A DNA stretch of 64,000 nt from JAKAWQ01 sp963745975 (GTDB lineage: Bacteria; Pseudomonadota; Alphaproteobacteria; Acetobacterales; Acetobacteraceae): NCBI GenBank assembly GCA_963745975.1, contig CAVUZJ010000007.1:372001-436000 (forward strand), given 5' to 3'. Position 1 is the stretch's first letter; every line of letters starts with the position of its first letter. Shown piece after piece: positions 17,350-24,817 of the stretch. The notes under the pieces are model-generated. The model saw only the letters and a list, made by a program, of their open reading frames with translations, was not told the DNA's origin and did no database searches. The position numbers and the translations under genes were made by a program.

Positions 17350-17698
17350 CCGGGTCGACCCCCGCGTGCGCGGGGGGAGCCGCGCTCGCGTGCGGGACAA
17401 CGAGGGCTTTCCCGGGTCGATCCGCGTGTGCGCGGGGGCGGCGGCGCGGCTGAGCGGGTCCACTGGGGCGCGCCGCAGCGCCACGATGGGCGAGGCGGCT
17501 CCAATCCTTGGCTCGTCGGCACCGGCGCTCGGTTTCGATCCGGCCAAACGCCCGCCGCGCTCCCCGCCGCCCGGGACGCCCCGTCCCAGCGCTGACGCGG
17601 CCGCGTCACGCGCCGCGTCGAAGAGTCCCGCGCCACCACCAGGGCACCGACGACAAGCTTCCCAACCGGAGCAGAAACAACTCCCCGATCAACCTGCC

Positions 17699-17743
17699 TT
17701 GAGCGCGGCATGTATGTGCATTATATCCACAATCTGCATATAC
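17699..17743 (+). promoter_or_regulatory. Promoter/operator of the RHH-MazF module, copy B
   Basis: TTGAGC at 17699-17704 and TATATC at 17722-17727 are 17 bases apart, with the same imperfect inverted repeat (17712-17720 and 17735-17743) as in copy A. Sequence identity to copy A is complete across this block, so the two operons should be cross-regulated. Confidence 0.6.
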
Positions 17744-17754
17744 GGAAATCAATC

Positions 17755-18036
17755 ATGCCTCGAACCAGTCAGCACCCGAAGGAAACCAGTTTCAATTTCC
17801 GCATCGATCCCGCGCTGAAGGCCGCCTTCACCAGGGTGACCGAGGCCGAAGACAAGCCCGCGGCTCAAGTGCTGCGGGACTTCATGCGGGCCTATGTGAA
17901 GCAACGCGAGCGCCGGGCCTTTGAGGCGGAAGCCCGGCGGCAATCGCTGGAAGCCGCGGAACGCGCCCGCGATCCGGGCAGCGACGAACACGCGGTCATG
18001 CGCGAGCTCGAGGATGAGAGCTTTTGGCGAGAGTAG
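17755..18036 (+). CDS. RHH (ParD/RelB-like) antitoxin, copy B
   Basis: The 93-residue protein is identical to the product of 12056-12337, including the RHH part (TSFNFRIDPALKAAFTR) and the charged tail ending ESFWRE. It overlaps the toxin frame by 13 bases. Because the antitoxins are identical and the operators match, each should neutralise the partner toxin of the other copy. Confidence 0.8.
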   Translation: MPRTSQHPKETSFNFRIDPALKAAFTRVTEAEDKPAAQVLRDFMRAYVKQRERRAFEAEARRQSLEAAERARDPGSDEHAVMRELEDESFWRE

Positions 18037-18377
18037 CGGCCGTGCGGCGCGGCGACCTCGTAACGATTGCCGTTGCCGGCGACTATGGCAAGCCACGGCC
18101 GGCCCTCGTCATTCAGGCCGACGCTTTCAACGAGCTCCCCAGCGTCACGGTGTTGCGCCTCACCGGCGAGCTGCATGACTGGCCGACCTTCCGCGTGACC
18201 GTGCAGCCGGCCGACGGGAACGGATTGCGCACGCCGTCGCAAGTCATGCTCGACAAGGCAATTGCCGTTCCCCGCGACAGGATCGGCAAGGTGCTGGGAC
18301 GGCTCGACGGCGCGACCATGCAGGTCGTGAGCCGCGGGCTTGCGGTTTTTCTCGGCTTGGAAGGCGCGGCTGCATGA
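18024..18377 (+). CDS. MazF/PemK-like toxin, copy B
   Basis: The 117-residue MazF/PemK-fold protein carries the VRRGDLVTIAV and GKPRPALVIQAD motifs. It differs from copy A by three conservative changes (Gly for Ser in RLTGELHDW, Asp for Glu in PRDRIGK, Leu for Phe in SRGLAVF). The start is TTG at 18024, or GTG at 18042. All the differences lie in the toxin, none in the antitoxin, although both proteins remain intact. Confidence 0.82.
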   Translation: MARVAAVRRGDLVTIAVAGDYGKPRPALVIQADAFNELPSVTVLRLTGELHDWPTFRVTVQPADGNGLRTPSQVMLDKAIAVPRDRIGKVLGRLDGATMQVVSRGLAVFLGLEGAAA

Positions 18378-18613
18378 TCGGTTCCTCCAAGCCATGATCC
18401 ACCGCCACGCGCGCGCATCGACCGACCGCCGAAGCGCCGACGCGCCCGCGCGAACGCTTCGCGCCGCCGGCGCGGCTCCCCCCTCCCGCGATGCCTGCGC
18501 CGCGTAGGGGCCTTTCGGCCCCGCCCGATCCCGCAGGCAGCCATCGCGGCCCACGGCACCGGGCGCAATCCAAAGCAAAGCTCGGCAATTCCGGGCCTAT
18601 GCTCGTCTAGTGC

Positions 18614-19042
18614 TCAATCGACCGCCTCAACGCCTTGCGCCTCCAAGCGTTCGAGATGGTCCTTCATTTCCTTCAGCCTTTCCGGGGAGTGGCCTCGCCA
18701 CTCGGTGACCTCGCCCATGACTCGGAGCGGCTCGCGGGAGCGATAGGATTGCGTCGGATTGCCGGGAAGTTTCTGGTCCGTCAGGTTGGGGTCGTCGTAG
18801 AAAGGCCCGGTGGGTTCGACGACATAAATCCTCCCCCGTTCTCCTCCTTGCGCCAGCTCGGCTCCCCAGATGGCCGCATCCAGTGTGCCAGTCAGATAGA
18901 CCCAGGACGCCTGTTTGAGCGCTCCGTAATTGGAGCAGTAGCCGGGAACGATTAGGTCTCCCGGTTTCAGGTCGGCCCGCGTCCCATGGTAGAATTGTTG
19001 CGCTGTTGTGGCGTCGTGTGCTGTCATCGGATTGCTGCTCAT
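18614..19042 (-). CDS. arr: Rifamycin ADP-ribosyltransferase (Arr)
   Basis: Arr transfers ADP-ribose from NAD+ to the C-23 hydroxyl of rifamycins and inactivates them. The 142-residue product matches the family along its whole length: FYHGTRADLKPGDLI, SWVYLTGTLDAAIWGAELA, VVEPTGPFYDDPNLTD, GNPTQSYRS and GEVTEWRGHSPERL. His19, Tyr49 and Asp84 fall at the same numbers as the catalytic residues reported for the mycobacterial enzyme Arr-ms. The second Met (19027) is an alternative start. It stands alone in the accessory island, downstream of the second toxin-antitoxin copy. Function is predicted, not shown. Confidence 0.92.
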   Translation of the reverse strand: MSSNPMTAHDATTAQQFYHGTRADLKPGDLIVPGYCSNYGALKQASWVYLTGTLDAAIWGAELAQGGERGRIYVVEPTGPFYDDPNLTDQKLPGNPTQSYRSREPLRVMGEVTEWRGHSPERLKEMKDHLERLEAQGVEAVD

Positions 19043-19394
19043 CCTTATTGTGTGTCGGGCGCCGCGGCGCCGGCGCTGCCGGCGCGCGCGCGGCCGATCG
19101 GTTCGCTGATCGCGGCGCCCCCAGCCGCGGAAGCGCGTCGGGCCTGCGCCTTCACCCTCTGGACCTCCGAGCCTCCGTGAGGCCGGGACTCCGCTTGCCC
19201 CAGAAGGTCGTTTGTGGAAAATCGGCTTCGGCGCGGCTGTTGTGTCCGAGGCTGATGGATATATGATCGATCTATAGCCCCTAACGGCCTAAGCTAGGCC
19301 AATGCGCGACGGGTGAGGCATGAATGCGGGCTTCGCGCACGGTGAGCGTTGTAGTGGGCCCGTCCAGTCTGTGCGGCGATGTTCCCCACCATCG
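19043..19394. other. Non-coding stretch between arr and the ATPase gene
   Basis: I see no gene here. The left half is GC-rich and the right half becomes AT-richer, approaching the composition of the ATPase gene that ends at 19395. A short palindrome GCCTAAGCTAGGC lies near 19279-19291. A composition change around 19240-19260 may mark the edge of imported DNA. Confidence 0.35.
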
Positions 19395-20888
19395 TCACGT
19401 GGTGGACAACTTTATCCGTTGGATGAAACTGTCCACCTCACTATCTAGTTGATCCGTGACAAGAAGTCCCTCACTCACGCTTTCAGCCAGAGCCCTTTTT
19501 GAAAACCGGATATCATTATATTCAATCGGGTCTTTCTCTAGCTGTATATCTACAAGCTCGGAGGCCGTACAGCGGAATCGGTTCGAGATGAGCCGTAGTG
19601 GATAGTAATATTCAATCCCATTTTTGCTCAGAATAGCGATATTATCCTCGGGAACCCCGAGGGCAACAATTCGGTCCCTTCTCGTGCTTCGCGTTTTATC
19701 GAGGAGCACAAAAGTACGGTCCCGGTAGGGGCTGCTCCTAAAATCACCAAAGGCATCGCCGAGAAATCTTATCCTCTCAAGCAAATTGCCTTCACCACCC
19801 AACTTTACCACAGAAACACTCCGATCTGGGATGTGAAGCCGGATTGCCTTAGTAAGAAAGGTCACATCCGACATGCCCTCTGCCATTACGATGGCGGAAG
19901 GCAAGAAGATAGACTCCAAATCGTTTCCGAGCATCGCGAATTGCAACCGGTGAAAGTCAGCAACCGTTTGTATTTCTCCGATCGAGATATGGGGACCTGC
20001 TTTCGTAAGCGCGAAGTTGTTTGACAGTGAACCGCGGTCTAGTAGTAAGTGAGAGTGGGTAGATATGTAAAGCTGCTTTAGGTGCGGGCAGAATTTCTGC
20101 CGTTCGCCAGCATCGTACATAAATCGCGCAAGGACAGATTGGATACGTGGGTTTAGGCCCAACTCTGGTTCATCCAATAGGACAACAGAAAAGCGGTCGT
20201 TCAATAGGACACCCAGAAGAGTTAAAAGAAGGCGGGTCCCGGTGCTTCCATACCGGAGGTTTTCACCGTCCATATCTATGTAGAATGGGCTGAAGTCATT
20301 GTCGACTTGCGTCCGTTGGAGAGAAAAGTTGTTACCCAGAAGGTTTTCACAAAGGCAGAACAGCTTGCCTCGTTGCGAGTTGTTAAGGCTGGTTATGATC
20401 TGTTCGAGCTGGAGTTCATTATTTTCTGTGTTCTGCTGAGCGGTATCATTGGTCCGAGAGAAGTTTTCGAACAACCGGTGAAATTCGATCGGGTCATTCT
20501 TGCGGCTATTGAGCACATCGATGTGATAAAATCGGTTGCACCCGAGAAGATACCCATCTTGACCTACCAGAGACCAGACTTGCTTCAGAAGAAGAGTTTT
20601 CCCGCAGTTATTCGGCCCTGATAGTACCGTCACCCGCTTGCCAGTTCTGGCCGCGCAAAATTCTTCAACAGTTGGACTGAATTCTGCATCAAGGCGCGGA
20701 AGCATCATATAGATAATGGGCTGTGCCATAGGCCCTTGCTTTGCCATTTCGGCCGTGTAGCACTGCGTAAAGTCGCTCAACTTCCCTTCCGACCTGAGAA
20801 AGTCTAACTCTGAGATTGTGAAGGGCCCAGATAGGGAGCTGGAGTTTTCATCGGCGGGATAATACCAGACCTTCTCATTGCTTCTCAT
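19395..20888 (-). CDS. GYF-domain / ABC-type ATPase / TOPRIM (OLD-like) protein, candidate defence gene
   Basis: The 497-residue product combines three parts. Residues 7-60 resemble a GYF_2 domain (VWYYPADENSSSLSGPFT, a Trp-Tyr start with Gly-Pro-Phe). Residues about 65-320 are an AAA_21/OLD-type ATPase: Walker A GPNNCGKT at 91-98, STGTRLLLTLLG in the signature region, Walker B VVLLDEPELGLNPR at 235-248, and STHSHLLL as the switch histidine. Residues about 330-400 look like a TOPRIM core with Glu337 in IVMAEGMSD and Asp397 in FVLLDKT, where the usual second Asp of DxD is missing. The gene is clearly AT-richer than its surroundings. A GTG at 21020 would add 44 residues. It lies behind a serine resolvase, same strand. 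OLD-family proteins act in anti-phage defence; the role here is inferred. Confidence 0.75.
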   Translation of the reverse strand: MRSNEKVWYYPADENSSSLSGPFTISELDFLRSEGKLSDFTQCYTAEMAKQGPMAQPIIYMMLPRLDAEFSPTVEEFCAARTGKRVTVLSGPNNCGKTLLLKQVWSLVGQDGYLLGCNRFYHIDVLNSRKNDPIEFHRLFENFSRTNDTAQQNTENNELQLEQIITSLNNSQRGKLFCLCENLLGNNFSLQRTQVDNDFSPFYIDMDGENLRYGSTGTRLLLTLLGVLLNDRFSVVLLDEPELGLNPRIQSVLARFMYDAGERQKFCPHLKQLYISTHSHLLLDRGSLSNNFALTKAGPHISIGEIQTVADFHRLQFAMLGNDLESIFLPSAIVMAEGMSDVTFLTKAIRLHIPDRSVSVVKLGGEGNLLERIRFLGDAFGDFRSSPYRDRTFVLLDKTRSTRRDRIVALGVPEDNIAILSKNGIEYYYPLRLISNRFRCTASELVDIQLEKDPIEYNDIRFSKRALAESVSEGLLVTDQLDSEVDSFIQRIKLSTT

Positions 20889-21022
20889 CGCTTTCTTCTC
20901 GCTACCGTGATTCAAGGTCTCTTCGTGCTTTGTGACAGACGGTGGCTCGGAGAGATGATTGCTCGAGACCCTTCTAATACGGAAAATTCCCCAACGAATG
21001 CCTGACCTAAGCTGGCGCACAG

Positions 21023-21571
21023 TTAGGTCGAGAGTTTTGAAATCGTGCTGCCGCTCACATTGCAGCTGCGGCCGATGTCAGCAAGGGTTTCGTCGCCGCT
21101 GTCGCGGCGGCGGATGGCCCCGCGCTGCTGGCGCGGGGTGAGCTTCGGCTTGCGGCCGAGTCCGACGCCGCGCACCTTGGCCCGCTCGCGGCCTTCGGCC
21201 GTGCGCGCGCGGATAAGATCGCGCTCGAACTCGGCGAGACCGCCTAAGACGGTCAGCATGAGCCGCCCGTGCGGTGCGGCGGTGTCGGCCCACGCGTCGC
21301 CCAAGGATCGGAACGCGGCCTTGCGCTCGGCAATGGCGGCGAGAGTGTTCAAGAGGTCGCGGGTGGATCGCGCGAGCCGGTCGAGCCGCGTCACCATCAG
21401 CACGTCGCCGGCGTCGAGCCGGTCAAGGACATGCCGAAGCCGGCAGCGGTCGGTCTTGGCCCCACTTGCCGCCTCTCGGAACACCTTCCCGGCCCCGGCG
21501 GCCGTTAGGGCCGCCACCCGGGCAGCGACGCCCTGGCCGTCGGTCGAGACGCGAGCATAGCCGTAGATCAT
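21023..21571 (-). CDS. Serine recombinase (resolvase/invertase family)
   Basis: The 182-residue product is a full-length small serine recombinase: IYGYARVSTDGQ with nucleophile Ser9, VTRLDRLARSTRDLL with the catalytic arginines, GGLAEFERDLIRARTAEGRERA along the long E helix, and a C-terminal helix-turn-helix (ADIGRSCNVSGSTISKL). Such enzymes resolve Tn3-type cointegrates or invert DNA. It ends 2 bases before the longest possible start of the ATPase gene on the same strand, so the two form one unit. No Tn3 transposase or obvious res site is in the window. Confidence 0.9.
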   Translation of the reverse strand: MIYGYARVSTDGQGVAARVAALTAAGAGKVFREAASGAKTDRCRLRHVLDRLDAGDVLMVTRLDRLARSTRDLLNTLAAIAERKAAFRSLGDAWADTAAPHGRLMLTVLGGLAEFERDLIRARTAEGRERAKVRGVGLGRKPKLTPRQQRGAIRRRDSGDETLADIGRSCNVSGSTISKLST

Positions 21572-21647
21572 GCGGGACTTATGGCGCCAATTCGTTCAAA
21601 AGAAAAGCGCCCTGTTTTCAGGGGTCTAGGTTCTTCGCATAAGTCTT

Positions 21648-23318
21648 GCAGACCGTATGAAATCTCTACCGAAACGGACTCCGGCTCGGCGGGAGCTGTG
21701 TTAGAATTCCGCCCATGAGGCACATCTCCGGCCCTGATCGATCCCAGACCCTGCTGTTGCCGGAATCGCTGGACGAATATGTCGGCCAAGAGAACCCCGT
21801 CCGCTTCATCGATGCCTTCGTTGACGGGCTGGACCTCGCCGCCGCGGGCTTCGGGCGCGTCGAACCGAAGATGACAGGGCGCCCAGGATATGCACCCAAG
21901 GATTTGCTGAAGCTCTACGTCTACGGTTACCTCAACCGCGTCCGGTCAAGCCGCCGGCTCGAAGCCGAGACCCACCGCAACATCGAGGTGATTTGGCTGC
22001 TGCGCCACCTGAAGCCCGACTTCAAGACCATCGCCGATTTTCGACGTGACAACCGCAGCGCCTTCCGTCCAGTGTTCCGCCAGTTCGTGCTGCTCTGCCG
22101 CCAGATGGACCTGTTCGGCCGCGAACTGCTCGCCGTGGACGGCACCCGGATCAAAGCCGTCAACAATAAGGATCGCAACTTCACCCGCGCGTCCCTGCGG
22201 AAGTTCATCGAATTGGCCGATGCCAAGCTCGACGACTATCTGCAACGGCTCGACCAGAGCGATGCCGCCGAGAGGAAGACGGGTGGCTCGCGGGTCAAGA
22301 ACCTGGCTGAGAAGATCGCCGCGATCCGCACGCGGCGCACCCGGTGCAAAAGGATGCTGGCGCAACTCGACCGCACCAGAGAGGACCAGATCTCGCTGAC
22401 CGATCCCGACAGCCGGGCGATGGCGGCACACACGCGTGTTGCGGTCGGCTACAACGTTCAGGTCGCCGTCGATGTAAAGTACAAGCTGATCGTCGAGCAG
22501 CAGGTTACCAATCAGGTCGTTGACATGGGCCTACTGACGCAAACCGCCGAACCAGCGAAGGAAGTCCTTGGCGTCGAGACAATCAAGGTCGCGGCCGACA
22601 AGGGTTATTTCAAGATCGAAGACATCGAGGCCTGCGAGAAAGCCGGGATCATGCCCTATGTGCCGCGGCCTCAGAGAGGCCCTTCGGTCAAGGCGGGCCT
22701 GTTTCGTAAGGATGAGTTCAGCTATGACGTTGCCACCGACAGTTACATTTGTCCGGCCCGTCAGCGGCTGCATCCCTATTCGGTTTCTCTGCTGCGTAAC
22801 CTGAAGAAGATCAACTACGTGAACAAGCTGGCCTGCGACGATTGCGCGATCCGTTCACGCTGCACCGACGGTGCTTTCCGCACGGTATCTCGTCTCGAGA
22901 ACGAAGCGGTCCTGGACCGGATGCAGGCCCGCCTCGCGCGGCGGCCTGACATCCTCAACCAGCGGCGTGAGACGGTCGAGCACCCATTTGGCTCGATCAA
23001 GCAGTGGATGAACCAGGGTGCCTTTCTGATGCGCGGTCTGCAGAAGGTTCGCGCCGAATTCAGCCTGACCGCACTCGCGTACAATCTCCGGCGGGTGCTC
23101 AATATCGTCGGATTTGCCGAGCTGATGACCGCATTGGCGGCCTGAGAGGCGCATAGGCGTGGGATTTTGCCGAGCCGCTGGCATCATTGCCCAAGATCAG
23201 GGTGTCGAACTGGCGGTTTCCGACGAAACCGGCTGTAAGGGTGACAGGAGCCTCACGGCGCGCTTCTGATGGTCGAAGTCGCCAGCATCGCAGCGGACCC
23301 CGTTTTCACACGGTCTGC
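21648..23318 (+). mobile_element. Complete IS1182-family insertion sequence
   Basis: The element is about 1.67 kb with matching ends: GCAGACCGTATGAAAA at 21648-21663 and the complementary TTTTCACACGGTCTGC at 23303-23318 (15 of 16 positions pair). A further inverted 9-mer (CGGCTCGGC at 21683-21691, GCCGAGCCG at 23169-23177) lies inside. The one transposase gene is intact. No convincing target duplication is visible. It inserted about 76 bases upstream of the resolvase start. Confidence 0.85.
21715..23145 (+). CDS. IS1182-family transposase
   Basis: The 476-residue DDE transposase is intact. It has the IS1182 N-terminus (PVRFIDAFVDGLDLAAAGF, PGYAPKDLLKLYVYGYLN), an Asp in LLAVDGTRIKAVNNKDRN, a second in VAADKGYFKIEDIEA, a zinc-like cysteine cluster (ACDDCAIRSRCT) and the catalytic Glu in RRETVEHPFGSIKQWM. 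Full length and undisturbed frame indicate a potentially active element. The start at 21715 lies 52 bases inside the left inverted repeat. Confidence 0.95.
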   Translation: MRHISGPDRSQTLLLPESLDEYVGQENPVRFIDAFVDGLDLAAAGFGRVEPKMTGRPGYAPKDLLKLYVYGYLNRVRSSRRLEAETHRNIEVIWLLRHLKPDFKTIADFRRDNRSAFRPVFRQFVLLCRQMDLFGRELLAVDGTRIKAVNNKDRNFTRASLRKFIELADAKLDDYLQRLDQSDAAERKTGGSRVKNLAEKIAAIRTRRTRCKRMLAQLDRTREDQISLTDPDSRAMAAHTRVAVGYNVQVAVDVKYKLIVEQQVTNQVVDMGLLTQTAEPAKEVLGVETIKVAADKGYFKIEDIEACEKAGIMPYVPRPQRGPSVKAGLFRKDEFSYDVATDSYICPARQRLHPYSVSLLRNLKKINYVNKLACDDCAIRSRCTDGAFRTVSRLENEAVLDRMQARLARRPDILNQRRETVEHPFGSIKQWMNQGAFLMRGLQKVRAEFSLTALAYNLRRVLNIVGFAELMTALAA

Positions 23319-23398
23319 TTGATTTCTGTACAGCCCTGCCGCGTGGTCGGCTTGCAACCACGCGGCGACAGTTCACGCTAGGAAGCGGCCCGCTCGAC

Positions 23399-23518
23399 TC
23401 ACTTCTTCTTTTCGAGGCGCGCGATCCGCGTCTTAAGCTTAGCCTTCTCCTCAAGGCGCTTGGCTTCCGCCTTCAGTTCGCGCGGGCTCTTGTTCTTAGC
23501 TCCCTTCGGTCGTGGCAT
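23399..23518 (-). CDS. Tiny basic protein with AT-hook-like start (39 aa)
   Basis: A 39-codon frame opens MPRPKGAKNKSPRELKAEA and ends in a run of lysines. The RPKGAKNK start resembles an AT-hook, and the rest (AKRLEEKAKLKTRIARLEKKK) would be a charged helix or coiled coil. AAGGAAGGA precedes the ATG by 7 bases, and the upstream DNA is AT-rich, which is unusual here. It could be a small nucleoid-binding or regulatory protein. I know no named family for it, but similar PRPKG-start small proteins are common in proteobacteria. Confidence 0.55.
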   Translation of the reverse strand: MPRPKGAKNKSPRELKAEAKRLEEKAKLKTRIARLEKKK

Positions 23519-23840
23519 TGTGTCATCCTTCCTTTCCTATGGAATGATAGAAATACCATATATTTATCATTTTATGGGCGCGACTCCGATCAACTGTTCG
23601 TGAGGTGCGCCCATGCGTGCGGCGGCGGAAAGATGCGTGGGGATTATCACCGGCTGGCCGCGGCGGGAAGCGCGACGCGCGCGGGCGGTCCACCGTCGCA
23701 TAAAAGCCATTCTGGAAACCCCGCGAAGCCCCGGTGAACGGTCGCGCCAGTCCTCGGGCGGCGGCGCGCCGCCCAGCGGGTCGCCTTCACAAGAGCTCAA
23801 ATAAACCCGGCTGATCAGCCCGATCGCCGGACCCGTGCCG
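23519..23840. other. AT-rich leader and uncharacterised gap
   Basis: The first 60 bases are AT-rich, with ATGATAGAAATACCATATATTTATCAT-type near-palindromes ending in TATGG/CCATA, a likely promoter and operator for the 39-residue protein on the minus strand. The rest (23610-23840) is GC-rich. A 63-codon frame at 23613-23804 (+) has a GAGGTG before it but no recognisable content. Confidence 0.35.
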
Positions 23841-24101
23841 TCATGACCCCTTGCGGGGTTGCACGGCGTTTTCGAGCGCCTGGCGGATGAACCGCTGATA
23901 CGGCACTCCCGCCTTGGCCGCCGAGGCTTTCACGGCGTCCAGCAGCGGACGCGGCAGGCGCATATTCACCCGCTCGGTCTTCCGTTGGAATTCGAAGCGC
24001 ACCACCCGCATTCCCGAAAGGTCGTATTCCGTCAGGTCGGACGTGGCGACAAACCGCTCCGCCGCCTTATCGCTTGCCAGTCCCGGCAATTGCTTCCTCA
24101 T
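23841..24101 (-). CDS. CopG/BrnA-like antitoxin, orphan
   Basis: The 86-residue product has an N-terminal toxin-binding part (ATSDLTEYDLSGMRVVRFEF) and a C-terminal ribbon-helix-helix (ERVNMRLPRPLLDAVKASA, then VPYQRFIRQALENAV). This layout is that of CopG-type antitoxins paired with BrnT. The ATG at 24101 has AAGGAGG upstream and is preferred over the GTG at 24110, which abuts that site. No toxin gene flanks it, so it is an orphan, possibly able to cross-talk with the BrnT at 11176. Confidence 0.75.
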   Translation of the reverse strand: MRKQLPGLASDKAAERFVATSDLTEYDLSGMRVVRFEFQRKTERVNMRLPRPLLDAVKASAAKAGVPYQRFIRQALENAVQPRKGS

Positions 24102-24155
24102 AATGCGCACCCTCCTTCCGGCGCCTACAGCGGGCGCCCGTCGCTCTTATGAAGG

Positions 24156-24572
24156 TCAGTCCCCTCGCCGCCGCAGGCCCGCATGAACGAAGGCGCCCGG
24201 CGTCACGATCGGGATTCCCCGGAACCTGTCCAGCGCCAGCAGATCGGCGTCGCCCGACACGATCACGTCGGCACGCCCATTGACGGCAAGCTCCAGGAAC
24301 CTGTCGTCGCGAGCATCACGGCATGCGCGGATGCGCTCGGTGATCGTCACCGGTTCCGCGACGGCGAACATCCGGCGCAAGTTGTCGAGGAAGAACGGCG
24401 CTATCTTTGGCGCGAAGCAAGGCCGCTCGAACACCAGCATGACCTCTTGTTCCGTCGCGGAGCTCTTGAGAAGGCCGTCCTACTTCGCGAGCCACCGCAC
24501 GGTCCGGCCGGGCCAGGATTGATCCTTGAGGGCGGCGCTTACGAAGATGTTGGTATCGACGACCAACCTCAT
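24156..24572 (-). pseudogene. PIN-domain toxin interrupted by an amber codon
   Basis: The frame encodes a 138-residue PIN-domain ribonuclease: MRLVVDTNIFVSAALKD with the first catalytic Asp, ARDDRFLELAVNGRADVIVSGDADLL with the distal acidic residues, and the GIPIVTPGAF end. Codon 31, at 24482-24480, is TAG between WLAK and DGLLKSS, where relatives of this type carry a sense codon. Everything else is intact and in one frame. It overlaps the antitoxin stop by 4 bases (ATGA). A restart at the ATG at 24440 would lack the catalytic N-terminus. Confidence 0.85.
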
Positions 24573-24817
24573 CCAAGGCGCGGCTCGACTTCGCGCTGCG
24601 CCTGTTTGACCAGCCGGTCGATGTCCTCGTCCGACCAGCCCTCCGCGATCACCCTCGGCCGCGCGAACCTCCGCGCCTTCGCGATCCAGTCGTCCGGTCC
24701 GTCCGGCTCGATGGCGATTGTCACCCGCTGGTCAGCGGCAACCCCGCGCCGCGCGAGCTCGGCCGCCACCTGGCCGGCGGTGCTTTCGATGAATTGCGCC
24801 TCGGTTCCCTCGGCCAT
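24569..24817 (-). CDS. Antitoxin partner of the PIN-domain toxin
   Basis: The 82-residue product starts MAEGTEAQFIESTAGQVAAEL and has an acidic C-terminal half (EGWSDEDIDRLVKQAQREVEP) of the type that covers a PIN active site. Its TGA overlaps the toxin ATG, the usual antitoxin-first VapBC-like order. The family resembles antitoxins found with the PIN-3-like toxins, but no named family is assigned with certainty. It remains intact although its toxin has a premature stop. Confidence 0.68.
   Translation of the reverse strand: MAEGTEAQFIESTAGQVAAELARRGVAADQRVTIAIEPDGPDDWIAKARRFARPRVIAEGWSDEDIDRLVKQAQREVEPRLG

Larger units (their letters stand above)
17440..18379. repeat. Long direct repeat, copy B (toxin-antitoxin module)
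   Basis: This is the second copy of the segment at 11741-12680, offset by 5,698-5,699 bases with one single-base indel near the start. The left end matches the 3' tip of brnA although no brnA gene is present here, so copy A or a common source carried brnA and copy B is probably the derived insertion. The left 150 bases are more diverged than the operon itself. Confidence 0.92.

Noticed and set aside
19240..19400. Possible Tn3-type inverted repeat flanking the resolvase/ATPase unit
   Set aside because: I compared the sequences near 19240-19400 and 21572-21647 and found no matching inverted ends, so transposon borders are not claimed.
23613..23804. 63-codon forward frame after the small basic protein
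   Set aside because: A GAGGTG precedes it, but the product has no recognisable motif, is Arg-rich and ends in a low-complexity tail, as chance frames do in this DNA.
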